DNA from: Psychrilyobacter atlanticus DSM 19335
GTDB taxonomy: Bacteria; Fusobacteriota; Fusobacteriia; Fusobacteriales; Fusobacteriaceae
Assembly (NCBI RefSeq): GCF_000426625.1
Contig: NZ_KE384547.1
Coordinates: 1,665,159 to 1,729,158, forward strand
Direction of reading: 5' to 3'
Length of the DNA stretch: 64,000 bases
Part shown: positions 1 through 7,713 of the stretch, one piece after another
Layout of the letters: each line of letters starts with the position of its first letter
How positions within the stretch are numbered: position 1 is the first letter of the stretch
The notes under the pieces: generated by a model
Databases searched by the model: none
The model's input: the letters and a program-made list of their open reading frames with translations, nothing else
What the model was told of the DNA's origin: nothing
Position numbers and translations under genes: made by a program

Positions 1-53
1 CTCATTTTATTTGTTATCTAAATTTAAAAAATCTATTCAAATGAGGTAGAATT

Positions 54-290
54 ATGACAAAAAAACAAGTTTTATTCTGGAGATTCACCTTAATTTTGGT
101 TGTTATTTCAGGTGGATATTTTATAACTCAAAAGATCTCAGGTAATAAAAATAAAAGTATAGATCAGGTAGTAGAGGTTAAAAAAACAGCAAAAGATATC
201 GATATCAATAAAAATGATGAAAAAACAGTTGAAAAAGAGGTAGAGTTAAGTATCAGACCAGATGATTTTTATAAAAAAAAGAAAAACTAA
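54..290 (+). CDS. Small membrane-anchored protein of unknown function
   Basis: This 78-residue protein is not recognised. Residues 8 to 26 form one hydrophobic segment, and the rest is highly charged and lysine-rich, ending in KKKKN. That suggests a single N-terminal membrane anchor with the tail outside the membrane. A GAGGT ribosome binding site lies 6 bases before the ATG. The gene ends 35 bases before hprK on the same strand, so the two may be cotranscribed. The short upstream sequence (1-53) is AT-rich and probably holds the end of another gene. The open frame and ribosome site support a real gene; the function is unknown. Confidence 0.6.
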   Translation: MTKKQVLFWRFTLILVVISGGYFITQKISGNKNKSIDQVVEVKKTAKDIDINKNDEKTVEKEVELSIRPDDFYKKKKN

Positions 291-325
291 CTATGAAATA
301 ACACCGATAAATAATAGGGGGGCTT

Positions 326-2230
326 ATGATTAAAAAATTTGTAAGGTTATCAAAACTAGTGAAAGCTTTTGAATTCACTGTAATCTATGGGGGATTAGAT
401 AATCTAGAAAGAAAGATCTTACTCCCTACAGTGCATAGAGTAGGAGCTGAATTAACTGGATTTTTGGTAGAAGGAGATGAACTCAATAAGCAGCTACACG
501 TTTTAGGGACAGAGGAGATGAGGTATATCGATTCCCTTTCCTCGGAAGTGAGAAAAGACAGATTGAAAAAATACTTTTCCTATAATTTTCCTTGTATCAT
601 TGTAGCCTGTGATAAGGATATCCATCCTGATTTTATAGAATATGCTAAAAAACATAATAAACCTCTTTTGACCACTAAAAATAAAACTGCAGTTATCATA
701 AGGAAATTAAAATATTATCTCCAAAGAAAATTAGCACCTGAAATAAGGGTAGAGGATCATGTTTTAATCGAAATCCTAGGAATAGGTGTTTTGATAGGTG
801 GTTATGAGGATGCAAAGATTGGATCTACCCTAGAATTAATCGAAAGAGGCCACAAATATATTACAGATGAAAATTTAATTATTAAAAAAATCGGACCCGA
901 TATCCTCTTAGGAGAAAATGGTTTTGATAAGAGTAACGTCAAAACACATTTTTATTTGGGAACAGGCAGTGAGAATATAGATATTACCAATAACTATGGG
1001 ATTATTGCAACTCGGAGAACTAAGGAGATAAACCTATATATCAATCTGGAAAAATGGGATAAAAGAAAGTTCTATGACAGGTTGGGAATAGATAAACAAT
1101 TCGAAGAGATCCTGGGAGTTCAAATTCCTAAGCTAAGTCTTCCTGTACGAAGGGGAAGAAATCTAGCTGTAATAATTGAAACGGCAGCTATAAATGAAAG
1201 GTTGAAGCAAATTGGAATGAATTCTTCTGAATATTTTTTAGAGGAAACTAAAAAAATGATCGCTTTTAACAAAGAGAATAAGAAAGGTGATAAGATGAAT
1301 AAAAATATTTTGACAGTAAAGAAAATAGTCGATGAATTTGGTCTAAAAGTTATTACGGGAGAGGAGTTTTTAGAAACAACTTATATAACTAAGACTGCAC
1401 TTCACAACCCTGCCTTGGCACTTTCTGGATTTTATGAAGTATTTTATCAAAATGGTTCTAAGAGTTTACAACTATTTTCCCAGGGAGAATTAAATTTTTT
1501 AAAGAGCCTGGATGATGATGTTAAATATAGAAATTTAAACAATTTTTTTGACTTTGACTTCCCTGCTATGATAATAGCAGATGCAGATGAGATTGAGCAA
1601 TGTTTTATCGATCTATCTAGGGAAAAAAAGAAGATCATGTTATTTTCCGATAAAACTTCTACTCAACTAACAGCAGACTTAAACCAATTTTTAGAAAAAA
1701 AGTTTGCTCCTAAAATCACCATGCATGGAGTTTTTGTTGAGATGTTTGGATTTGGTGTGCTTCTTACTGGTAAAAGTGGAATTGGTAAGAGTGAAACCGC
1801 TCTAGAGTTAATTCATAGAGGACATAGATTGATTACGGATGATAAAGTAACTTTTCATGAACATCCCAGTGGAATGGTGATAGGAAAAGCGGATAAAATC
1901 CCTTATTTCATGGAACTTAGAGGTCTCGGTATCATAGATATCAAAGCTCTTTATGGATTAGGGTCTGTAAGAAAAGAAAAAAGATTAGATGCAATCATAG
2001 AACTAAAGGAATTGAAAAGTGATGATTACCTGACTAAAACTTCTACCTCTAAGAGTATCGAAGTCGAAGTTTTAGGTCATCCTGTAGACCATGCAGAACT
2101 ATATATAAGTTCTGGAAGGAATGCTGCTACCATGGTAGAGACTACTATTATGAACTTAATAGCTATCAAATATGGTTATGATCCTGAGAAGGCATATAAG
2201 GGTAAAGTAAGACATCAAGAATTTATATAA
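326..2230 (+). CDS. hprK: Tandem (double-length) HPr kinase/phosphorylase
   Basis: HPr kinase/phosphorylase phosphorylates and dephosphorylates Ser-46 of the PTS protein HPr and so controls carbon catabolite regulation. The usual protein is about 310 residues; this one is 634 and holds two copies. The C-terminal half (from Met324) has an intact Walker A GKSGIGKS at 482-489 and the family signature RGLGIIDIKALYGLGSV at 532-548. The N-terminal half aligns over its length, but its P-loop reads IGGYEDAKIGST (157-168) with no GK[ST]. It should not bind ATP in the normal way, yet it keeps the usual C-terminal motif PVRRGRNLAVIIE (273-285). That motif is altered in the C-terminal half (ISSGRNAATMVE). 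An internal ATG at 1295 has its own ribosome binding site. It precedes yitT in a + strand operon. Confidence 0.9.
   Translation: MIKKFVRLSKLVKAFEFTVIYGGLDNLERKILLPTVHRVGAELTGFLVEGDELNKQLHVLGTEEMRYIDSLSSEVRKDRLKKYFSYNFPCIIVACDKDIHPDFIEYAKKHNKPLLTTKNKTAVIIRKLKYYLQRKLAPEIRVEDHVLIEILGIGVLIGGYEDAKIGSTLELIERGHKYITDENLIIKKIGPDILLGENGFDKSNVKTHFYLGTGSENIDITNNYGIIATRRTKEINLYINLEKWDKRKFYDRLGIDKQFEEILGVQIPKLSLPVRRGRNLAVIIETAAINERLKQIGMNSSEYFLEETKKMIAFNKENKKGDKMNKNILTVKKIVDEFGLKVITGEEFLETTYITKTALHNPALALSGFYEVFYQNGSKSLQLFSQGELNFLKSLDDDVKYRNLNNFFDFDFPAMIIADADEIEQCFIDLSREKKKIMLFSDKTSTQLTADLNQFLEKKFAPKITMHGVFVEMFGFGVLLTGKSGIGKSETALELIHRGHRLITDDKVTFHEHPSGMVIGKADKIPYFMELRGLGIIDIKALYGLGSVRKEKRLDAIIELKELKSDDYLTKTSTSKSIEVEVLGHPVDHAELYISSGRNAATMVETTIMNLIAIKYGYDPEKAYKGKVRHQEFI
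1283..1297 (+). promoter_or_regulatory. Internal ribosome binding site and start codon within hprK
   Basis: AAAGGTGA at 1283-1290 lies 4 bases before an in-frame ATG at 1295, which is codon 324 of the tandem hprK and the exact first codon of the catalytic half. In the +1 frame the same bases read TGA TAA just before the ATG, as expected if two adjacent genes were once separate and a small indel joined them. The site could let the catalytic half be made alone. The signal is visible; its use is inferred. Confidence 0.55.
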
Positions 2231-2255
2231 GATACACTAGGGGGGCAAAAAGGGA

Positions 2256-3125
2256 ATGAAAAGAAAGGTAAAAACGTTGGCAATAGATTATTTTGTAATT
2301 AATTTAGGGCTTATTATAGCTGCAATAGGAATAGGATTATTTATCGTACCTGCAAAGATAGTTAGTGGGGGGGTAACAGGAATAGCAACTATCCTATACT
2401 ATACATTTAATCTATCTGTTGGAACCAGTATGCTGTTTATCAATATCCCGCTATTTTTAGTAGGGGTTAAAACTTTTGGTAAGGAGTATGGTGCAAAGAC
2501 ATTGTTTGGAATCATAATGTTATCATTTTATATAGATCTTTTCAGGAAACTTGTAGGAATAGATAACGTAATAGATTTTACAAAAGGAAGTAATTTTTTA
2601 TTGGCACCACTCTTTGGAGGTATTTTACTAGGAGTAGGTTTGGGACTAGTTTTAAAATTTGGTGGCAGCACAGGCGGAACCGATATTGTAGCTCAAATGG
2701 TCAATAAAATTACTAAGATACCAGTAGGTTACTGTATGATGATCAATGATACGATTATCATTGTCAGTGGAATTGCTATCTTTGGAATTGAAAAAGGACT
2801 CTATGCAATCATCGCAATGTTTACAACTAACGTAGTTATCAATAAGATCTTTGAAGGTGTCGGATACACTAAGATGGTCTATATTATAAGTGATAAATAC
2901 GAACTTATAAGAGAAATAATATTAAAAGATATTAAAAAAGGTGGAACTGCTTTATCAGCTAAGGGACTCTATACAGATGAGAGTAAATCAATGATTATGA
3001 CTGTCTTAAAAAATAAGGAAATCAGAGATCTTCAGGCTCTTATAAAACAAGTGGACCCAAGTGCATTTATAATTATATCAGAGGTTTATGAAGTATTAGG
3101 TGAAGGTTTTAAATCACTGGATTAG
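2256..3125 (+). CDS. YitT family membrane protein (DUF161/DUF2179)
   Basis: The protein has 289 residues. The first 190 or so hold about five membrane segments with the glycine-rich pattern of YitT proteins (IVSGGVTGIATILYY near the start, KFGGSTGGTDIVAQM mid-protein). The soluble C-terminal 90 residues match the DUF2179 domain (KGGTALSAKGLYTDE). Transport or signalling roles have been suggested for the family, but no substrate is established. It starts 25 bases after hprK and is probably cotranscribed with it. Family assignment is firm; function is open. Confidence 0.85.
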   Translation: MKRKVKTLAIDYFVINLGLIIAAIGIGLFIVPAKIVSGGVTGIATILYYTFNLSVGTSMLFINIPLFLVGVKTFGKEYGAKTLFGIIMLSFYIDLFRKLVGIDNVIDFTKGSNFLLAPLFGGILLGVGLGLVLKFGGSTGGTDIVAQMVNKITKIPVGYCMMINDTIIIVSGIAIFGIEKGLYAIIAMFTTNVVINKIFEGVGYTKMVYIISDKYELIREIILKDIKKGGTALSAKGLYTDESKSMIMTVLKNKEIRDLQALIKQVDPSAFIIISEVYEVLGEGFKSLD

Positions 3126-3182
3126 CAACGTGACGTTGCATCCAGTTAAGCATAAATTAAAACATTGTAATGTTTTAATTTA
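3125..3182. repeat. Two inverted repeats between yitT and folB
   Basis: A 6-bp stem (GCAACG-TGA-CGTTGC) lies at 3125-3139 and overlaps the yitT stop. A longer AT-rich perfect inverted repeat with 14-bp arms and a 2-base centre lies at 3153-3182. Neither is followed by a T-run, so they are not classic terminators. They could be an RNA processing site or an operator before folB. Only the symmetry is observed. Confidence 0.45.
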
Positions 3183-3235
3183 TTGAAAGAGGTTTTAATT
3201 TTCCAAATAATAATAAAAACTCTTGGAGGAGAACA

Positions 3236-3610
3236 ATGGATAAAATTATCGTAAAAAATATAAAAGCATACGGATATCACGGTGCTTTAACTGAAGAAAA
3301 TATACTGGGACAAAACTTTTATGCCGATGTAACCCTATATAAACCATTACAAAGGGCAGGTCTTACAGATGACCTCAATAAAAGTATCAGCTATGTAGAT
3401 GTATATTATGATGTTGAAGATATCATAAAGAATAAAAAATTTAAATTGATAGAAGCTTTGGCTGAGATGATTGCTCATACTTTATTGGTAAAATACAGTA
3501 TAGAAAAGGTAGAAGTAGAGATTAGAAAACCCGGTGCTCCTATAAATGGAAGTTTTGACTATGTAGGAGTAGCAATAACTAGAGAGGCTAAAGATTATGA
3601 GATGGACTAG
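3236..3610 (+). CDS. folB: Dihydroneopterin aldolase
   Basis: FolB cleaves 7,8-dihydroneopterin to 6-hydroxymethyl-7,8-dihydropterin and glycolaldehyde in folate synthesis. The 124 residues show the family pattern: IKAYGYHGALTEEN near the start, the central DVYYDVEDI segment, LIEALAEMIA, and the C-terminal VEIRKPGAPINGSFDYVGV with the conserved Lys-Pro. Length is typical. A GGAGG site precedes the ATG. The 3' end overlaps the next gene by 14 bases, which fits translational coupling of FolB with FolK, the next enzyme of the pathway. Confidence 0.95.
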   Translation: MDKIIVKNIKAYGYHGALTEENILGQNFYADVTLYKPLQRAGLTDDLNKSISYVDVYYDVEDIIKNKKFKLIEALAEMIAHTLLVKYSIEKVEVEIRKPGAPINGSFDYVGVAITREAKDYEMD

Positions 3611-4490
3611 AGTTTATCTCAGTATGGGATCTAATATAGGGAATAAATATTACTATCTTCTAGGAGGTATTTTTGCCATATCTCAACTAAAAAAAACTAA
3701 AGTCACTGCTGTTTCAAAATTTTATTCAACAGATCCAGTAGGATACTTAGATCAGGATGAATTTTTAAATTGTACAATTGAGATAAAAACCCAGCTGCTC
3801 CCCTATGAACTTCTAAGAGAACTTCAAAGGATAGAGTTAAAGTTAAAGAGGGTACGAAAATTCAGATGGGGTCCTAGAACTTTAGATATAGATATTATAT
3901 CCTATGGAAATTTTAAGCTGAATAATAAGGATTTAGTTATACCTCACCCTAGATATAAGGAGAGAAATTTTGTTCTGATCCCTCTTTTAGACGTTATTAG
4001 AGATAAAAGCTATATCAGTTCTATCATAGATTATAGCGATAAAAGTGTAAGGGTTCAGAAAAAAGAAAAGCTCCTAATCAGCAGTTGTCTTGTTGGGAAA
4101 AAAACTTCATATAAAGGCACCGCTAATTATAATTATATCGTAGCTGAACTTCTAAAGGATAGATTTGAATTTATAGAAACTTGTCCTGAAGTAGAGGGAG
4201 GACTTAGTATCCCCCGTCTGCCAGCTGAAAGAAACGCTAATAAGGTAATCAATAATGAGGGTATAGATGTCACCGATGAATTTGAGGCAGGGGCAGAAAA
4301 AGCTCTGGAAAAAGCCTTAAAAAATAATATAAAACTTGCACTATTAAAAGGAAAAAGTCCATCTTGTGGAATAGATACTATATATGATGGCACTTTCAAT
4401 CATAATATCATTCCTGGAAATGGAATAACAGCAGATAAACTCCTGCTGAAAGGAATAGACATAATCGAGGTGAACAAGGATGAACAATAA
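3597..4490 (+). CDS. folK: HPPK (FolK) fused to a DUF523/TudS-like domain
   Basis: Residues 1-135 are 6-hydroxymethyl-7,8-dihydropterin pyrophosphokinase: LSMGSNIGNK near the start, the signature RWGPRTLDIDII (90-101) and IPHPRY (115-120). Residues 158-292 are a DUF523 domain with three conserved cysteines: SSCLVG (C164), CPEVEGGL (C196) and KGKSPSCG (C257). DUF523 includes TudS, a [4Fe-4S] thiouracil desulfidase. From memory its cluster cysteines are 10, 49 and 110, and the 61-residue spacing of the last two equals C196 to C257 here. Known FolK is about 160 residues, so the extra domain is the oddity. The gene overlaps folB and nrnA, so coupling is tight. Both domain calls are strong; the joint role is unknown. 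Confidence 0.9.
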   Translation: MRWTRVYLSMGSNIGNKYYYLLGGIFAISQLKKTKVTAVSKFYSTDPVGYLDQDEFLNCTIEIKTQLLPYELLRELQRIELKLKRVRKFRWGPRTLDIDIISYGNFKLNNKDLVIPHPRYKERNFVLIPLLDVIRDKSYISSIIDYSDKSVRVQKKEKLLISSCLVGKKTSYKGTANYNYIVAELLKDRFEFIETCPEVEGGLSIPRLPAERNANKVINNEGIDVTDEFEAGAEKALEKALKNNIKLALLKGKSPSCGIDTIYDGTFNHNIIPGNGITADKLLLKGIDIIEVNKDEQ

Positions 4491-5493
4491 GTTTAGTGAG
4501 ATATTAGAAGTTATTAAAAAAAGCAACAGAATATTAATTACAGGACATACCAGCCCTGATGGAGATGCCATAGGGAGTGGTTTAGCTCTTCTTTTAGCCC
4601 TCAATAAATTAAATGAAGCTTTAAGAAAAGAAACTGAAAGTAGGGGGGAGATCTACTTAGATAAAACTTTAAGGTTTATTTTAGATGATAAAACTCCTAA
4701 AAATTTAAAGTTTTTAACTCACTCTATCCTAATCGAAGAATTTGAAAACTATAATTCTAAATATGATTTTGATCTCATGATCTGTCTTGACAGCGGTAAT
4801 TTTGACAGGGTTGGAAGGGTAGGAGAATTAAAAGGTGAAGATACTAAAGTTATAAATATCGATCACCATATCAGCAATGATAGGTTCGGAGACTATAATT
4901 ACGTAGGAGATATTTCATCTACTTCAGAAATTTTATTCGATTTTATTAAAGAAGCAGGTATTGAATTAGATCATGGAATAGCAGAATCTCTCTACACAGG
5001 TATAGTCAATGATACCGGTAATTTTAAACATTCAAACACTACTAAAAAGGTCTTTAAGACAGCTTCTGAATTAGTGGAGTATGGAGTGGAACCAAACGAA
5101 GTTATAAAGAATTTTTTCAACACTAAATCTATGGCAAAATTAAAGTTAACAGGGAAAGTTCTGTCTGATTTTAAATTTGTAGATAGTCTGAAGTTGGTGT
5201 ATTATTATATAAGTGAGGAAGAACTAGCTGAGTTAGGGGCTGGTAAAGATGATACCAGTGGTTTAGGGGAACTTCTCCTTTCATATGAAGATGCAAGTGT
5301 ATCCCTCTTTCTCAAAGAGGATAAGGGGCATATCAAAGGAAGTTTCAGATCTAAATATGCTGTAGATGTAAATGCCTTGGCAGGACTTTTTGGAGGCGGT
5401 GGTCATATTAAGGCTGCTGGATTTAAAACTGACAAAAATTCCCATGAAATATTGGACATAATAATTAAAAATATGAGTTTAGGAGGCAAATAA
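4480..5493 (+). CDS. nrnA: DHH family nanoRNase / pAp phosphatase
   Basis: NrnA-type enzymes degrade 2- to 5-nt RNA fragments and often dephosphorylate 3'-phosphoadenosine 5'-phosphate. The 337 residues show the DHH layout: GHTSPDGDAIGS (22-33), LDSGNFDR (103-110), NIDHH with the DHH triad at 128-130, TGIVNDTGNF mid-protein, and the DHHA1 ending GGGGHIKAAGF. All metal-binding aspartates and histidines appear present. The start overlaps folK by 11 bases, and the stop touches the next ATG (base 5493), so it is part of the same operon. Confidence 0.9.
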   Translation: MNNKFSEILEVIKKSNRILITGHTSPDGDAIGSGLALLLALNKLNEALRKETESRGEIYLDKTLRFILDDKTPKNLKFLTHSILIEEFENYNSKYDFDLMICLDSGNFDRVGRVGELKGEDTKVINIDHHISNDRFGDYNYVGDISSTSEILFDFIKEAGIELDHGIAESLYTGIVNDTGNFKHSNTTKKVFKTASELVEYGVEPNEVIKNFFNTKSMAKLKLTGKVLSDFKFVDSLKLVYYYISEEELAELGAGKDDTSGLGELLLSYEDASVSLFLKEDKGHIKGSFRSKYAVDVNALAGLFGGGGHIKAAGFKTDKNSHEILDIIIKNMSLGGK

Positions 5494-6410
5494 TGAAGAA
5501 AAAACTATTAATAGTTGCTCTATTAGCGTTGACACTGGGTGCTTGTTCAAACGACGGTGTATCTAACGTAAGGAAAGATGATAAGATCCAAAGTATGAGA
5601 GATTACGATTCTGTACAAGGGGTAGTATCTCCTAAGAGAAAAGTTGTCATAGCTGAATTTAAGAATCAAACTAGATTTGGAAGCAGAAGATTGGGAAGCA
5701 GCTTAACTGATGTTATCACTACAGAACTTGTAAAGAGTAATAGATTTATTGTTTTAGAGAGGGAAGATCTATCTAAAGTAATGCAGGAAATTAACTTTTC
5801 TAATACTCTAGGGCAGGGGCAGTTAGCATCTGAAAGAAAATTCCAGGATGCAGATTACGTTATAACAGGTGCAATTACTAAATATTCTGTAAATACAACT
5901 GGAAATAAGGGACTTGTCTCTAGTAGTAAAACTCAAAGAGCTGAGATCTCATTTGACATGAAAATGATAAATGTAAGAACTGGAGAAGTAGTTCTCTCTG
6001 ATCAAGGAGAAGGTGTCTCAGACGTTGAATATGGCACTACTCTAGGTATTGGAAGTACAGGTGGATATGATGAAGGTCTAGAGCAAGAAGCCTTTAGAGC
6101 AGCAGCTATAAACGTTATGGACAACATTATAAAAACTGTGGATAAAACACCTTGGATGGCAAATGTAGCTAAGATATCTGGAAATAAACTTTATATCAAT
6201 GCAGGTCAAAAAAGTAATGTGGAAATAGGTACAAAATTAGGCGTCTACAAACAGGGAGAGAAGATTGAATTCAATGGTAAATTCTTAGGATTTGAAGAGA
6301 ATAAAGTAGGAGAAGCAAAGGTAGTGGATTATCTAGGTGAAGATGCTGCTATCTTAGAATATAAAGGTGAAGCTTTCAGTATTCCTGGTGTAGTAAAGTT
6401 GATGAAGTAG
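5493..6410 (+). CDS. CsgG/HfaB-like outer-membrane lipoprotein
   Basis: A lipoprotein signal peptide ends in lipobox LGAC with Cys18. The mature part matches the CsgG/HfaB family: KVVIAEFKNQT, LTDVITTELVKSNRFIVLEREDL, DADYVITGAITKY, then a C-terminal segment with beta-rich, SH3-like spacing. CsgG forms the curlin export pore in the outer membrane, but many relatives sit in other envelope systems. At 305 residues it is slightly longer than CsgG. There are no curlin genes nearby. It is followed after 1 base by a DUF799 lipoprotein, the same pairing seen in Neisseria-type clusters. A pore or envelope assembly role is inferred. Confidence 0.8.
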   Translation: MKKKLLIVALLALTLGACSNDGVSNVRKDDKIQSMRDYDSVQGVVSPKRKVVIAEFKNQTRFGSRRLGSSLTDVITTELVKSNRFIVLEREDLSKVMQEINFSNTLGQGQLASERKFQDADYVITGAITKYSVNTTGNKGLVSSSKTQRAEISFDMKMINVRTGEVVLSDQGEGVSDVEYGTTLGIGSTGGYDEGLEQEAFRAAAINVMDNIIKTVDKTPWMANVAKISGNKLYINAGQKSNVEIGTKLGVYKQGEKIEFNGKFLGFEENKVGEAKVVDYLGEDAAILEYKGEAFSIPGVVKLMK

Positions 6411-6411
6411 T

Positions 6412-7239
6412 ATGAAGAGGTATAAGTTATTTTTATTATTTATTCTCTTAATATTTATAGGTTGTACACCAAAGCAAGATTTTGTATTAAAAGCTACTCC
6501 CTCAATATCACCAGCTAAATTGGCTATTTTACCTATCAATAACAACACAAATGATGTAGCTGGAGGATTTATCTTCCGGGGAGTAGTTTATAATAATTTT
6601 GAACAGAACAATCGTGGATATGATATCCAGGATATAAAAAAAACCGATGAACTCCTCAATGAAGCAGGTATAACAGACGGTGGACAATTAAAATTTTTAA
6701 GACCCATCGAATTAGCTGAAATCTTAGGAGTAGACGGTCTCCTGTATATAGACTTGGATGAGTTAGATTTTATGACCTATCCCTACTATCATACTCGGTC
6801 TGTCAAAGGAACTTTTCTCCTCTATAATTTTGAAAAATTAATATGGGTAAAGCCAATCAGAGTCGCTATCAAATATTTTGGAGTCAGCTCGGCACTGGAT
6901 ACTATAAGTGGAGCAGTCAATGGGGACTCCGACCAATTAAATGATGGAATGACTCAAGCAGGGATAGATATAGCCGTCCATCAAGGTATAAAATTTGCTA
7001 CTATTGCTGGATTTGACCATGAGTTAGCCCCTGAGATGGCTTTGGTAAGTAAAAAGTTATCCAGTGTCATTCCAAAGGGAAGCCGGGCTGATTCAGCTTA
7101 TGTAAAACAAAGTGAAAATGAGATAAAATATCTCCGGGAAAAAATTAGTAATAAAGAATCTATAGTCACCGATGAGATGTATATAGAGGAGAAGGAAAAA
7201 ACCGAGGTGTTGGAAGAAATTATTCCAATATTAAATTAA
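6412..7239 (+). CDS. DUF799 / GNA1162-like lipoprotein
   Basis: The signal peptide ends at lipobox FIGC (Cys18). The mature protein begins with LAILPINNNTNDVAGG and carries the features of the DUF799 family: an NNT motif, a central VDGLLYIDLDEL strand and a Rossmann-like alternating pattern. The family includes meningococcal antigen GNA1162. In several proteobacteria it is encoded beside a CsgG/HfaB protein and a DUF4810 protein; here the CsgG-like gene is immediately upstream and no DUF4810 gene is seen. The C-terminal 40 residues are glutamate-rich and may be flexible. The exact function is unknown; an outer-membrane complex with the upstream protein is inferred. Confidence 0.75.
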   Translation: MKRYKLFLLFILLIFIGCTPKQDFVLKATPSISPAKLAILPINNNTNDVAGGFIFRGVVYNNFEQNNRGYDIQDIKKTDELLNEAGITDGGQLKFLRPIELAEILGVDGLLYIDLDELDFMTYPYYHTRSVKGTFLLYNFEKLIWVKPIRVAIKYFGVSSALDTISGAVNGDSDQLNDGMTQAGIDIAVHQGIKFATIAGFDHELAPEMALVSKKLSSVIPKGSRADSAYVKQSENEIKYLREKISNKESIVTDEMYIEEKEKTEVLEEIIPILN

Positions 7240-7254
7240 AGAGGAAGTGACAAT

Positions 7255-7572
7255 ATGAGCGATATTATTTTTATAAAGCCTAAAAGTTTTGAAGATTCTA
7301 AAAGAATAGTAAATTATATTGTAGAAGATAAAATTTTACATATCAATTTAACTTCATCAGATAAAAAAATGTACCAAAGAGTCTTAGATTTTATAAGCGG
7401 AGCAGTCTATTTAAAGGATGCAAAATTATTGAATCCAGCAGAAAACATCTATCTTTCTATACCAAAGGAAACTTCATTTTCATGGGGTGAAGAGGGTGGA
7501 GAAAATAAAAATAAAATGAATTTAGTGGATCTAAGATATGATGAAGAGGAAGAAATAAAACCTGTTTTTTAA
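7255..7572 (+). CDS. sepF: SepF-like cell division protein
   Basis: SepF binds FtsZ filaments and the membrane at the division site. The 105 residues contain the core SepF fold: IFIKPKSFEDSKRIVNYI, HINLTSSDK, and the hallmark RVLDFISGAVYL. The protein begins almost directly with the SepF core. It lacks the N-terminal amphipathic helix and long linker of Bacillus SepF, so any membrane attachment would differ. The C-terminus is acidic (DEEEEI). It closes the operon that starts at hprK, 15 bases after the DUF799 gene. Confidence 0.8.
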   Translation: MSDIIFIKPKSFEDSKRIVNYIVEDKILHINLTSSDKKMYQRVLDFISGAVYLKDAKLLNPAENIYLSIPKETSFSWGEEGGENKNKMNLVDLRYDEEEEIKPVF

Positions 7573-7591
7573 AAAAACTAATAATGAGTAA

Positions 7592-7641
7592 TATAATATG
7601 CTGAAGACCTGTTTTTTACAACAGGTCTTCAGCATATTATA
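7592..7641 (+). terminator. Long perfect hairpin downstream of sepF
   Basis: Arms at 7592-7613 and 7620-7641 pair perfectly over 22 bp with a 6-base loop (TTTTAC). There is no T-run after the right arm; the T-run is in the loop. It probably ends the hprK-sepF operon, but the length and lack of a U tract are unusual for an intrinsic terminator. It could also be a processing or recombination site. Confidence 0.6.
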
Positions 7642-7645
7642 CGTC

Positions 7646-7674
7646 TTTAAATTATTTTGAAAACATGATAAAAT
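7646..7674 (+). promoter_or_regulatory. Candidate promoter for the PfkB kinase gene
   Basis: TTTAAA (7646-7651) and TAAAAT (7669-7674) are separated by 17 bases, with a TG one base before the -10. The gene starts 40 bases downstream, and the preceding hairpin separates it from sepF. Prediction only. Confidence 0.45.
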
Positions 7675-7713
7675 ATAGAGTATTTTTTAAAATAAAGAAA
7701 TAGGGAGTAGTTT

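Noticed and set aside
5493-6410. Curli secretion system
   Set aside because: Only the CsgG-like protein is present; no curlin (CsgA/B) or CsgE/F genes occur in the window.
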